From contig JAECYW010000004.1 in assembly GCA_023014335.1 (NCBI GenBank), forward strand, positions 310,001 through 374,000: a stretch of 64,000 nucleotides of DNA, in the 5' to 3' direction. The notes beneath the pieces were generated by a model. That model worked only from the letters and a program-made list of their open reading frames with translations. It was not told where the DNA came from and did no database searches. Of this stretch, positions 32,788 to 43,938 are shown piece by piece (within the stretch, counting starts at the first letter, position 1; each line of letters begins with the position of its first letter). A program made the translations under genes and the position numbers. Source of the DNA: Galerina marginata (Eukaryota; Basidiomycota; Agaricomycetes; Agaricales; Galerinaceae).

Positions 32788-35688
32788 ATCGTTTTCTTGG
32801 CCTTCCGATGATTGTCGATGAGAGGTATTTATACCGGAGTGATGCTCCCGGGCCGGAATATGAGTTTTCGCTTAAGATATTTCGGGAAGAAGTAGGCAGA
32901 TGACGCAGGAGCTGCACGCAAAATCGTGAAAAGAAAGTGTATTGGCGTATGCTTCGACAACACCTGATGGCGCTCGTTTTGATCATACAAGGTGACAAGA
33001 AAGAAGCTTTCGGTGAAACGTTTTAGTGGTGGTTGACTTGTCGAAGGTGGAGTATGCCGATGGTCCAGAACCTGATATGCAAAAAAAAGAATTGAAGAGA
33101 AAACCGTGACGTATGCTTCAGCGAACACCTGATGCAGTACCCATCTGATCCTATAAGACAATGAAAAAGAAGGCTTTCGAAGAATCTAGGATAGAGCTTA
33201 CTGAGGAGCATTCTGCACTGGGGAAAAAGGTTTAGCAGACCTACTCCACAGATGAACTGTTCAATCGACTTCAGTTCTGTCTCCCAATCATAACTTAAAC
33301 TTCGAATTCGCCGAGCGAGGATCGCAGCTCAGTAACATGTGGCCTCAGATATCAGTCAATCACAGCGGTCAATCGGGGCCACAGGACCAGTTCCTGCGCA
33401 CCGCCAGGAAAGTGAAAAACGGCATTGAATGTTGTGCTAGAGAATTCAAAGAGGTTTTGGGTTATCTTGCGGCAGAACTCCAAGGTCCATTATGGGGGCG
33501 AAATTGAGCGACGGTGCTGTAAATACCGCCGCTGGAAGTCGGCGCGACGACTGAAACGACGGTTTAGGTGGGGAAGAGGATACCGGCGGAAGAAGACCTC
33601 CTTCTAGGTGTGGTATCGAGGCCAATGAGACCTGGTGTTTGACCATCCTAGTCGCCAGTGACGGTTGAGGACGACGCCAACATCGATCGTACCGAGTTTA
33701 AGGGACAAGCAAATCGCACTGACGAACAAATGCCGGTCCCAGGTCATCTAGTATTCGAGTCCTCGCACCGCTCAAATCCCGGTCTTAACTCACGCGCCGT
33801 CAAGCGAGGACGAAGCGGGATAATGAAGAAAGCCGTGTTCCAACTGGAGAAGTGGAGCGAGAAGTACGGGCGAATCGAAGGCCCGGGATAGTTAAAGCTT
33901 GGCAGGGTATATCTAGCATGGAAGATGCACGGAGCAGTCAGGTACTCTTGCAGCACGACGTCTCCGATACGAGGAGTTCAGTGCCGGCTCGATCAGCATT
34001 AGGCTTGAAAGGGCCGACTAGTTGCAGAATACCTCTAAAACCCGAGATTAATGGCCGAAAAGACAAACAAAGCACAGAAATTAACTCTCACTCCTTTTCT
34101 CGGGCTTGAACCCATTAGTCGCCCGTCCAGTCCATCCGTCTATCCAACATAAGCCTAATGCGGGCCAATAGGAAAACCGCAGGCATTGCTCGCCATCACT
34201 GATCACTTCAACGTCGCCTACTCGATGGCAGGGTGGAAGCTCCTCCTGACCACCACACCCCGTCGTATTTCTGTTCCTCGTCACAGATTTACGCATTCTT
34301 CGGAGCTTAATACTCAGAGTTGATCGAAAACGTCGACGTGAACCGCCTTGGATCATCGATGATTCCGAAGTCAAGCCACTGTCGCAGCCACGATAAGTGT
34401 GGATTCAAGCATAATGAGGTTGTTTCGGCTTACCAGAGCAGCTAGAACAAGAAAGTACGATTCTCCGTTTCCGTTCTCAGTCTAGTTCTTGTTCTCGGCC
34501 TTGGACTTTGGAATTTTGAGTTGAGTTCGTCGTCATCGTTCTGAAAATGAGAGAGAAAGATGGATCAGGAACAAAAAATGAACGAGAAAGCAAGGAATCC
34601 ACACCCTTTCCGTCCGAAAGCTATTGATTTTGAATGGAAACCCGACTGTACTCTGCTATCCACGATAAGCACAAATTCGAGTATGACGATAACGTTTGAA
34701 GCTTACCAGGGCCAGGTAAAAGGGGGGAGTCGTCCCGGAATCTCTACCTTCGCGTAGTCGGTGGCCCGGTCCTAGATTTGAGACAAAATCAGTCAGCGTA
34801 GTTTTAAAAAAAAATGAAAGCAGCCGACAACATACCATCCATTCGAAAGCCAAGGAAATGGTGCTAGATCCACCTCTACAAAAGTAAAGGTCAAATACAA
34901 GCACCTTTGCCCTTCCACCCGGGAATCCTGGTGCCCAATCATGTTCCGATTGTTCAGCTCGATCTAGTAGCTGGCTGGAGTAAGTTGCTCGTAAACTTTG
35001 AGCTTAGGGTCGAATCTGAGGGAGAATTCCAGAGCCGAGAACATGGAGGCAGAGAAGGAGGCAGCCACGTCTGCAGTCACCTAGGTAAATCCGAGGGAAA
35101 GGCTAGCTGTGCGTGTTCCGCGAGGTTTTTATACTCGCTCAACCCTCTCGAGCTTGAGATTGGTTGAAATGGGTGTGGTGCAGAGACTCATTACGAGTCC
35201 GACGAAGGAGAGAATCTCCGGCCACAGCCAAATTTTGCGAGGGAATGTTTAAGACGCCGGACATCCCGTGATGGAATATTACATAAGCGTCATCACTTCG
35301 CCTCGACTCCCGACAGCTTCGGCTCGGCTCTTGTTGATTTCGTCTCTCACCTTTTCGTCTGTGACAATTTCTTATCGTCTTATAATAATAAGAAATTGCG
35401 TACTATGTACCATGTGATAAAATATTTTGCTGTATTATATATCCTTCACTTAATTCTACAAAGGTTTATTCATGAAATCGGTACTCCGCCGTACTCAGGA
35501 AATTGGACTCGTTCATGCCACGCGAGAGCACTGGCCTGCACTAGCCAATTGCTCGCGTGTCCCTCGGGCTGAGCGACGTCCTCCTCATTCGCAGATGGAT
35601 CTCGACGATCAGCACCAAAGTTAGCTGGCTTCTTATATCCTGAATGCACATTAGCGATGATGAAAAGGCCAGACGCATTGGATTTTTT
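32788..35688. other. Intergenic stretch with GH127 5' region and a local duplication
   Basis: No gene is supported. Two roughly 100-bp segments (about 32,918-33,015 and 33,078-33,190) are diverged direct repeats sharing GCGTATGCTTC/ACGTATGCTTC, AACACCTGATG and GAAGCTTTCG/GAAGGCTTTCG. Bases 33,238-33,616 have a decayed copy at 44,290-44,632. The stretch 34,400-34,740 has a few words in common with 53,790-53,890 (GCACAAATTCGAG). Confidence 0.5.
32918..33190. repeat. Imperfect direct duplication, period ~155 bp, upstream of GH127 gene
   Basis: Copies near 32,918-33,015 and 33,078-33,190 share CGTATGCTTC, ACACCTGATG, a TGATC or GATCC word and a run AGAAGCTTTCG/AGAAGGCTTTCG at the same spacing. 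The pair sits within 400 bp of the GH127 start codon. Confidence 0.55.
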
Positions 35689-38600
35689 TTACTTTGAACT
35701 ATTGAGCATCTCAAGAGCTTCTTTAGCCGCGGCTTGTGCACGGCATTTGGCTTCCTTTGATTGCAGAGTCGATTTTCGGATTGGACTGTTAACTCGTCAG
35801 AAAGTTGCGAAATTTCAAAAAGTATCTAAAGATCCTTACCTCGTGATATTTTCCATGGAAGTCTTGAGTCCGGCAGAGATAATATCGTGTGTGAAAACAC
35901 GAGTGTGCGCCAAGGCTTTGAGAATATTACAGGCATAGATGACTTCAAGTGCCATTCGGCTGCTAGCTAGAGACGATAGCTCATGGAGGATGCCGGCCTC
36001 AATTAACGCTCGACGGCCAGTGTCTGATGTTTGAGCAATACCCTCGCAAATTTGAAAGACATATTCTTTGCATTTAATGTCTGTTACGCTGTACTTAGGG
36101 CTATAATATTTGTTATTCAGGTGAAGGTGGCAGGTAGAGAAAAATGTAAAAACCTTAGCCATTTGACCATGTAAAGGACTATCCCGCTTTCGATGATAGG
36201 AGGATGCGGTGATCGTTGAACAATCTTATTTAGCAGATGGAGTGACTCGGTATACACGTCGATTACTAGGCCATCCCTGTCCAGAATGTCGCAAAGCGCC
36301 GGCAAGGAATCCGTAACAAGTTGTTCGGCATGGTCTGGCGCCGCCAGGAACAGAGTGCAAAGAGCGTGAAGGCTTTCTTGCTGAGCTCCCCAGCCTGCCA
36401 TCCCACCATGACTACAAAAATGTACCGATGAGCTCCACTTTGCGGACAAAATGAAGAAATTTACACTGCAAGCCAAGATAAATAACTTCCAATTCCCTCG
36501 TCCATGATCTTTCCAGAGCGTGGGCCAGAGCCCAAAGAAAGTAGTCCGATAATGGTAGAAGAATGACGCTGCATGGTCGGGTCGCGACCCTTTAAATGCT
36601 TTCCAATTGCAGAAACAAATGACGGTTGGGATACAAACCACCCTTTCTCCTTCTCATTACTTTCGTCAATCACAAGACAAGTCTCGTGTAAGTATGCTCG
36701 GACAATGTTTGCATCCTTTATCCTATATCGGGTCTGTTGAGGATGCTGCGGTAGAAATGAACAGGGATGAGACTTACATCAATGCATCAACGAGTATATC
36801 GAGTCTTCGTCGTGACAAAAGCTTGTTGACTACGGCAGGAGCCAAATCTCGGAGCAGCACTACAACAGACGGATTTCGGACTTTGCTCTCCTCAAACAGA
36901 AGTGGAAGTAACTCGGGCAACATGTCATTTTCGAGCACCATGGGATTACTCGACCATGTTTGATAAAGCGCATTGGAAAGGCCGATATCAGGGTCACTGA
37001 TGGATGGGATTAGCATCATGTTTGAGAGTGTAAACTCACTACTCAGTCACTTACTCGAACAATGAAAACATCTCCCTAGCAAGTTTTGCGTCGTGTAAGA
37101 GTTCATGGCTAAGGTGATAAACAATACTTTGAAGTAGCATGAGTGAATACTGCCGCTGAGATGGGTGAAGATTGTGTAATTTTAAGGCGACAGTCAAAAC
37201 ATCTGGAGTTGCCGTCACAAGTTTCTGATGCTCGAAAGAACCGCCTTTGGAGAGGGATTGTATGGTGGCCTCGACAGCAGCTATTCTAATTTCAATATAT
37301 CTGTCGTCCCTAGTAATGATTCAGCGTTGAATTCCAGAGGATGATTACAAGATTGGCGGAAACTCACAATATGTGGTGAAGTAGTTCAACTTCCTTGCCA
37401 TTCGAGACGAAAGTCATTCCTGACAAAGAAATGGCTACAAAAATATAAATTGAGGAACAGCCGAAATACCCTTTGCGTACCTTCTGCAATCGAAGGAATG
37501 GAGGTTGGAGATGGGTTCTCTAGGTTATGCAGCAATGTTGGGAGCATGCAACTGCGGGATATTTCTGATGTTTTCGCCAAAACTGAAATCGCTTTGGAAG
37601 CCGCCTCACGCACATCTCCCCGTGGATCACTAAAATTCATAGAATCAGCCACTTTCACCGAGCCAAGAATCCACTTACTTCAGACTTCCAAACAATATAT
37701 CGATCTCAGCGCGATTCGTAAGATATGGAGCGGCTTTGGGAAGGATGCGACACCATAGTTCCAGAATATCATTATCAAAAGTAATCCATTGATGTAGGAT
37801 TACGACAATGGAAGCTTTTGCCATATTTTCCATGTTTCCATAGCGTGAATAGACCGCATTTTTTAGCGCCTGGATCGCCGAAGAACGGAGACGATGTTCA
37901 TCGTTATCGAGTAACGGAAAGAGCGTTGCTCCACCATCGTCCTGAGTGAAAGAGGGGCCAAGCACCGGCAGAAGACAGTTCGACATGAAATCTAACAGGT
38001 CATCCTTAGCTGGAGTGTATGCGTACAGAATTTGTGGTAATATCCTTGCATCTACGAGCCGCCGGCGTGCGGTTTCGTCGGAGTCCTGAATATAGCTCCG
38101 AAGCTGACCAAGGATTGGTTCCCGCACGCGGACATCTTCGCTACGTAACATATGGAACATCCGTGTGAAGTCACCGTCGTTAATAAGGTCGTGCGCCAGG
38201 GATCGAGAAAGGCAGTTCCCTGCAACTGCGCGCAGCAACGGAGACGCGTGATTGAGCCGAGGTAGAAGAGCGTTCCTCAAGCTGGCTTTCTGTTCTGCAG
38301 TCCCGCTCGCCATATGCAGAACTGATTTACTTGCTGCGGTACGGATCTGCTGTTGTGGATGGCTAAATCCACAGCATATTTAGTTTATTAATATCCATAA
38401 AACGAAATAACTCACTCTACCAGACCAAAAATTAAGTCCGTCTTGCCCGCTTCAAGGTAGTCAAGAGCGAGTATCGGAATGATCGAGGCCAAAAGATCCG
38501 TTTGTGCCTGTTCCAAATGTTCCCCGTGGCCCGCCAGTCTCTCAATGATAGCTTCGTCAAGCAGGCACTTTCGATCTTGCACAGATCCCTTGGAGATGCT

Positions 38601-39510
38601 TTCAAGAGCCCTAGCTGCATCGTCGCGCACCTTTGGTTCCTTATGCACCAATAGTTCCATGATGTTACTGACATGACCGTTCCTGGCGTCAGGACCGTAT
38701 TTCTCGTCTAGAACGAGTCGGCGAGTGAGTTCTAGTAACGGTTGATTGTTAAACGAATCCCGGATCGCTTGGTCTGGACGGCTGGCAATCAGGAATACGA
38801 ACGGAATGGGGAATTTGCGAACGGAGCGAGATATAACCTTGAGTAGGTATTGCTGGGCGTCCTGTGTTCCACACTCGTCGAGGCCGTCAAGAATTATAAC
38901 CTTAGGACCTTGAAAGTCGAGACGCCCTTGGTGATCGCTACCAAATACTTTCCGCAGTGGCTCAAGGACGAGAAATTGCATCTGTGCCTCTAAGGAACGA
39001 GTAAAAAGTGCCAGGTCAGTGTCCACAGCTTCTTCGACATAGCCACGTATTTCTGGAATTGCTATGAGTAGCTGATAAGCCAAGGATGTGATGACGTTAT
39101 CTTCATTGTTGCGGCCAGCTGCACTGCGGGACCAGAAGAAACTCGCCGCCAAATATCCCAATTCATGGCATAACTCTGCAATTTCCTGCGCGATTGCTGT
39201 CTTACCCGACCCAGCGGGGCCGGAGAGCCACCTGATAAACGATACCTTCTGGCCGTCTTCTATCCACTCGATGATAGCTTGTATAACCCCTACGCGAGCG
39301 TTGAGGTGACATTTGGGATGGTCGTATCGTTCCTTTGAGTTGTGGAAAGCGCCAGGAGATACGTGCTCAAACAGGAGGTCTATGCCTTTGCGGCGTCTAT
39401 CAGCTATCGAGATATCCGTACAGCAGCGATTGCATACCTTTCTTTCTACTAAGGCTAGTGAAATTTGCCCCGGTGATAGTAAAATTACTTGAATTTTCGA
39501 AGAAGGACAT
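35689..39510 (-). CDS. NACHT NTPase fused to HEAT/ARM-type repeats (NLR-like)
   Basis: A STAND-class signalling NTPase. The ATG at 39508-39510 opens a 25-residue segment with a short motif (NSSNFTITGANFTSL). A linker (GIDLLFEHVSPGAFHNSKER) and the NACHT domain follow: Walker A GPAGSGKTAI at residues about 86-95, Walker B VIILDGLDEC at about 193-202, and sensor region FLIASRPDQ. After LVLDEKYGPDA the usual remaining NACHT/helical part is missing. The chain passes straight into helical repeats that run to the stop TAA at 35689-35691 (last residues EALEMLNSSK), perhaps 700 residues. Repeat units start D-x-x-x-x-x-R-x-A-A-x-x-A (DHPQQQIRTAAS, DPRGDVREAAS, DDRYIEIRIAA). Introns before these units share phase 2. 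There is no separate N-terminal effector domain. The gene is head-to-head with the orphan gene at 41,490. I expect nucleotide-dependent oligomerisation after sensing through the repeats; the ligand is unknown. Confidence 0.8.
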
Positions 39511-41489
39511 GATGAGGAGCGTAGATTTGGTGGTGGTGGTGAGAAACAAGTGGGTGATCATCGTGCTCAGACTGCCTTGAGGCTGTTCTAACATGTCAAA
39601 CTGAACTAGGAAGATGGGCGTCTAAAAATATATGGGAACGAGGCAATGCTGTACCTTGTTCCGATTAGATTAGATTAAATACTCTACAAGCTGAGCCGGC
39701 ATTGTGGATGGATTTGGATGAGGATCAGGGAAGACGCGTTAAGACGCGTTGCCTGTTTTCCTGTCAATTCATTTGAGTGACCTGAGTTGATACAGCCTCA
39801 TTTTTATCGTAGAATTGGTGGCGAGTTTATAATAACCTCGGAGGAAATTAGAAAGAAAGATAAAATCCTGTGCCGATGGCTGTCCGATGCGGTTTTAAAC
39901 ATGAAGGCAATGCGTACCAGTGTAGTGTCTAGGTGTATGCAGTAGATACGATGCCACAGTCTTGGGCGACATCTGTGCATATGATAGGATGCGGGTATAG
40001 AGAGAACGGGAAACGGACGCGCCGTCTAGAGGTGGCGGGTCCCTAAAACGGCGGGGCAGGACTCCCGTCGGGCTTTCGGACTGGGGAGCGAGCACCGAGG
40101 GTGCGCCTCAGGAGGTGCTAAGGACAGTCACGGGAACCTAGTCGGAAAATGGCACTGGGGGCCAAGAGCGTAGCGTAGCAGTCCACTAGAGTAAAGCCGC
40201 TATGGATCCTGTATGGGAACCGACAGGCTATAAAAACACAAAAAAAAAAAAAAACCCGGAAACGGAACGGGTGGATAAGAAAGCGGTGTGCAGAGACGAA
40301 AACTATTTTTGTCCTTTGAGCTATGTCAGTTAAAGTTTTTTGTTACATTGATTTTGGGCCGAAAACTTGGACTCACAATATTAAATCAACATTAAGGTAG
40401 TGCGTACACAGTGACCTGTACATCCTAATGCCTCCCCCGCAGGTCAAGATGACGGAAGAGTAACGGTGATGATGGTCATTGTTGCGCAGCTTGGAGGCGG
40501 GAGTGGTGGTGAGGCGGGCTTCCGTGACGGCGGTGGCGACGACTAGGAGCGTGAGCGTTGTTGGTGAGTGACGGGCAGTGGGGAAAAGTAAGATAGCGAC
40601 GCAACCGTTGCAGGGCCAGAACGAGCACCAACATTATCATGCGGCAATGCAGGCGCGCTTGAGTCGAATCTCTACCCGCGATCTAGGCAGCAGAAGCACT
40701 GGTTCTGCTGCTTGTATCCTTGGCGCGTCGTTCGCGGTTGTTGGATCTGTCGAAGGTTCGCATGCACATCTTGCAGACACCGAGGACCCCTGGGCTGCGA
40801 TCGAGCTCTAATTGACGGATATGTCCGAGACGCACTGCGTTTCCAGTAGAGAGACACATCGCAGAGAGCGCAACAGAGAGATTGGACTAGAGTGCGACGG
40901 TGGTAGGTGCGAAGAAGACTGCCTCGTCGTCGGGGTGGGGGTGACGAGGAGGATATTCTGGAGGCCACAGAATGCTGTACTTTGTAAGAGGCTTCTGGGT
41001 AGCAAAGAGGGCATTGGGTTGACCAGGGTGTAGAGCGATCCAAGCACGAGAGCGACGGCGAGCAGGATGATGGCAGGGAGATGAGTTTATTTTTGGATGT
41101 GATCCATTTTGTGACTCACCACTGACTCACCTGATCACAGATGCCATTCAACCCGACCCACTCTCCGTTTTTACTTGTCCTGGTACCGGTCCCCTGCATT
41201 CTGCATCATCACAGCCGCTTATGAAGATGATAGTCAAAGTCATCATGATGTTATGCTGCTTGTAATTTGGTTATTGGAATGCAACTTCTACCCAAAGTCC
41301 AATCCAACCAACAGTCGCCGGTCTAGTGTCGTTCCCGAGCGGTTCCAGGTGTCTCCTTCCTGATATACTATCATATAGGAGACCTTAACCAGGACTCCAG
41401 TTGTAAATGATGGAACATTGGGAGGGTAAGTACGTCGTATTGACGTCGTGTTTCGGAACCTTCCGGGCGCAGCGCCTTGGACTGGACGC
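39511..41489. other. Divergent intergenic stretch between NACHT gene and orphan gene
   Basis: It must contain both promoters. It also holds a GC-rich block that ends in 15 A (about 39,895-40,254). The part 40,440-41,060 has G+C-rich frames on both strands without a recognisable domain, which I do not call as a gene. Confidence 0.45.
39895..40254 (+). other. GC-rich block ending in a 15-A run; SINE-like or structured RNA candidate
   Basis: The block is much richer in G+C than its flanks and full of short complementary words (GGCGGGTCC, ACTCCCGTCGGGC, GGGGAGCGAGC, GTGCGCC). It ends GGCTATAAAAACAC followed by A at 40,240-40,254. A pol III internal box pair or a target duplication was not found. 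It could be a SINE, a truncated retroelement end or a non-coding RNA gene. Confidence 0.3.
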
Positions 41490-43938
41490 ATGGCAGAATT
41501 CGATACCTCTCTTCCACGCACTACCATACTTCCCGGTAAAAATTGTTCAATGAACGAAAACCAATCGTACAACATGGATAGTGGTTTTCGTGAAGAAGCA
41601 TCACACTTTCTAATAACGAATGAAGATTTCATGACTGTCGGCGATAACGCCAATGGCCTCCAACACCCAATTGTAATGACCAACGATATGCCGACTTACA
41701 GACCTCAAGGGCCTATAGACTTGCGATCTCAGGCCGCTGTAGGTCGGAATCCAAGTCAAATGCCTAGTAAGTGACTTATTTCCAATTGAACCTGAAGTAG
41801 TTCTATTTAGCTTTCAACGCAGATTTTCTTACGGAGGCAACAAGAAACCCTTCAGGACGCTGCGACGAACAAGGCGGAAACCAAAATCGAAGAGGTATGA
41901 TCCTAGAGGACATCAACCAAGGCGTACATACGGCAAGCAGCATTGCATCACCGGAACTACTAAAACAAGGTAACCTATTCGAATTGTTAACTTAATGTCA
42001 CTTTGTGGAGGGAATGGCTTGGGCCAACTCGTAGTGGCATATGATCACGAACCACGGCCGAATTTGGCTTTTGAAACGAGGTCCACCGTCCAAGCTATGC
42101 TCACCAAAGTTCTTGTTTTGCAGAAACGAGTTCTAATGTTGGATCCAGCACGTTCGACAGAGGCAAGTCAAAATGCTTCCGTAAGTCGCATACACTACCA
42201 GCTGTCGTTTATCGTTTCAATCTCAATGTTTACTAGAAACCACAGCATGCTGGATTGCAGCAGAGCATGCGTTACGACATGCGAGAAGCAACGTTTCGTT
42301 GATTTCCGAGATTTTCGATAAGTGGCACATTCCAAAATCCGAATACGTCGTTTTTGCCGGGTTCGATGAATCTCTCATAAAATCTGGTGTTGGCTACCTT
42401 GAACAGATTCATGTTTTCGTTTCCGCGGAAGTTGACGTCACCTCTCCTCTGTGGTCTGAACTGGGAAAATTGTTGTCCCCATTCTCTTGTATCCTTTTCA
42501 CGGATTCGTCTTCTTATCGTCTTCCGGTGTTTAAAGACGATGGATCCGTTTGGGAGTTTGACGAGCTCGTTTATTTCACCGCTTCAAAATTCGCTGACGG
42601 TGGATCTAGCGCTAAACTCCCTCTGACCGTGATCAGTCTTTCTCCGAATCCGGACCCATCTGATGGTCCGAATGGTTTCTCTCAAGGCAGCTCTGACAGC
42701 CATCAGGGCGAAAAGAACTCAGAGCTTAAGTCAGGTAAAGGCAAAGAAAAAGACAGAGGAGATAAAGATGAAGCCGGAAAAGGCGATAAACATCCTCTTG
42801 ACGACCTTGACCAGCCATCCGAAGGTAGAGCCATTACAGAGCCGGCGGAAATTTCCTACGAAATTGTGGCCAGGATATACCCCGTTGGAGATGAACAGAA
42901 CGCTTTCCAAACTCTCACTACGAATGGCAATTTGATCATAAAGGTACTTCTTCACTATTGTGAACACTACCACCTAACTCTAACTCAAGCGGCTGTAGAC
43001 TGCCCCGCCGATTTGGAACTCTGAGTCTTACCAATTCGCAAGACGTCATGTCCAATTCATGGAGTTAACATTTGACACTGAGTCAACCACAGACGTTGCA
43101 TATCAGCAATTCCATGCCAGGGTTGTCGTCGATTCGCAACAGGAGAATGCTCGCGTTCACGTCATAAAACCAAAGAGGACTCGGGCTTCCGATGGTGAGG
43201 AAAAGCAGTCGTCATCAACGAAAGCAACTCAATCGTGGCATAACAGCAGGTATAACACTGGGATTGCAACCTCTGGGAGCAATATCAGGTTCTGCAACGA
43301 AGACAAGCGAGATAGCTACAGGTTCAGAGAGGAAGCGATACAACTCTGGAATTACAGAACACCACCGCGATGGTATTGTTCATTGGGGCTACAATATTGA
43401 CGATGAAAATTTGCAGAAACGGGGAATTGACATGCAAGAAGACGTTCTCCCTACAGTATCCTTTGAGTTCGTTGGCGACTCTCCTGTACCGACATCTCCT
43501 CCGAAGTCAATGGACATTATCATGTCGTCCTATTGGTCGATGATTCTTCCGAGAGAACCCAAAGGTACCTGGATTCGCCAACTCCTGCGTCTTGGCAGTT
43601 CTTCTGGCGGTACTCAGACCACATCTTACTCGAATCTCCTCCAAATAGTGGTTTTAAAAACAGAGCCGTCCAACTTGTCGGAGCCATCTCACTATAGAGC
43701 AAAGATGAAAGTGATGTCTGGCGTTAGCGATAGGCTAGAGGTTAAACGACCTGCGGCTGATTCGGTCAATGTGACCCCTGTAATCGTTAACGGTGGGTAT
43801 TCAACTTTAGTTGCTTTTGGACTTGAATCTGGCGATTCAAATATCTTCAGATCAGCGCACGTTAAGCAACTTAAGCCTCCCGACAGTTGCCAATTTCAAG
43901 CTCTCGGACAATTGCATCCAAATCTTGGAAAATTCTAG
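41490..43938 (+). CDS. Orphan agaric-type protein with N-terminal short motif
   Basis: The ATG at 41490 starts MAEFDTSLPR... At residues about 37-51 there is a short motif (EASHFLITNEDFMTV) followed by GDNANG. Exons 41490-41766, 41823-41969, 42124-42180 and 42237-42943 join in phase. The long exon encodes a folded-looking region (IPKSEYVVFAGFDESL, IHVFVSAEVDVTSPLW) and a Lys/Asp/Glu/Ser-rich disordered linker. A last exon encodes GITAGITLGLQPLGAISGSA, then RRYNSGITEHH-like and VLPTVSFEFVGD, PKSMDIIMSSYWSMI and SNLLQIVVLKTEPSNL, to TAG at 43936-43938. This C-terminal part looks like a conserved agaric family of unknown function (recognised only by general resemblance). Between about 43,165 and 43,205 I could not join the preceding exon to the last one in frame; either an intron escaped me or there is a frameshift. 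The 154-nt intron at 41,970-42,123 may hide a further exon. Confidence 0.6.

Noticed and set aside
40672..41047. Overlapping minus-strand frames
   Set aside because: GC-rich region with several equally open frames and no recognisable motif.
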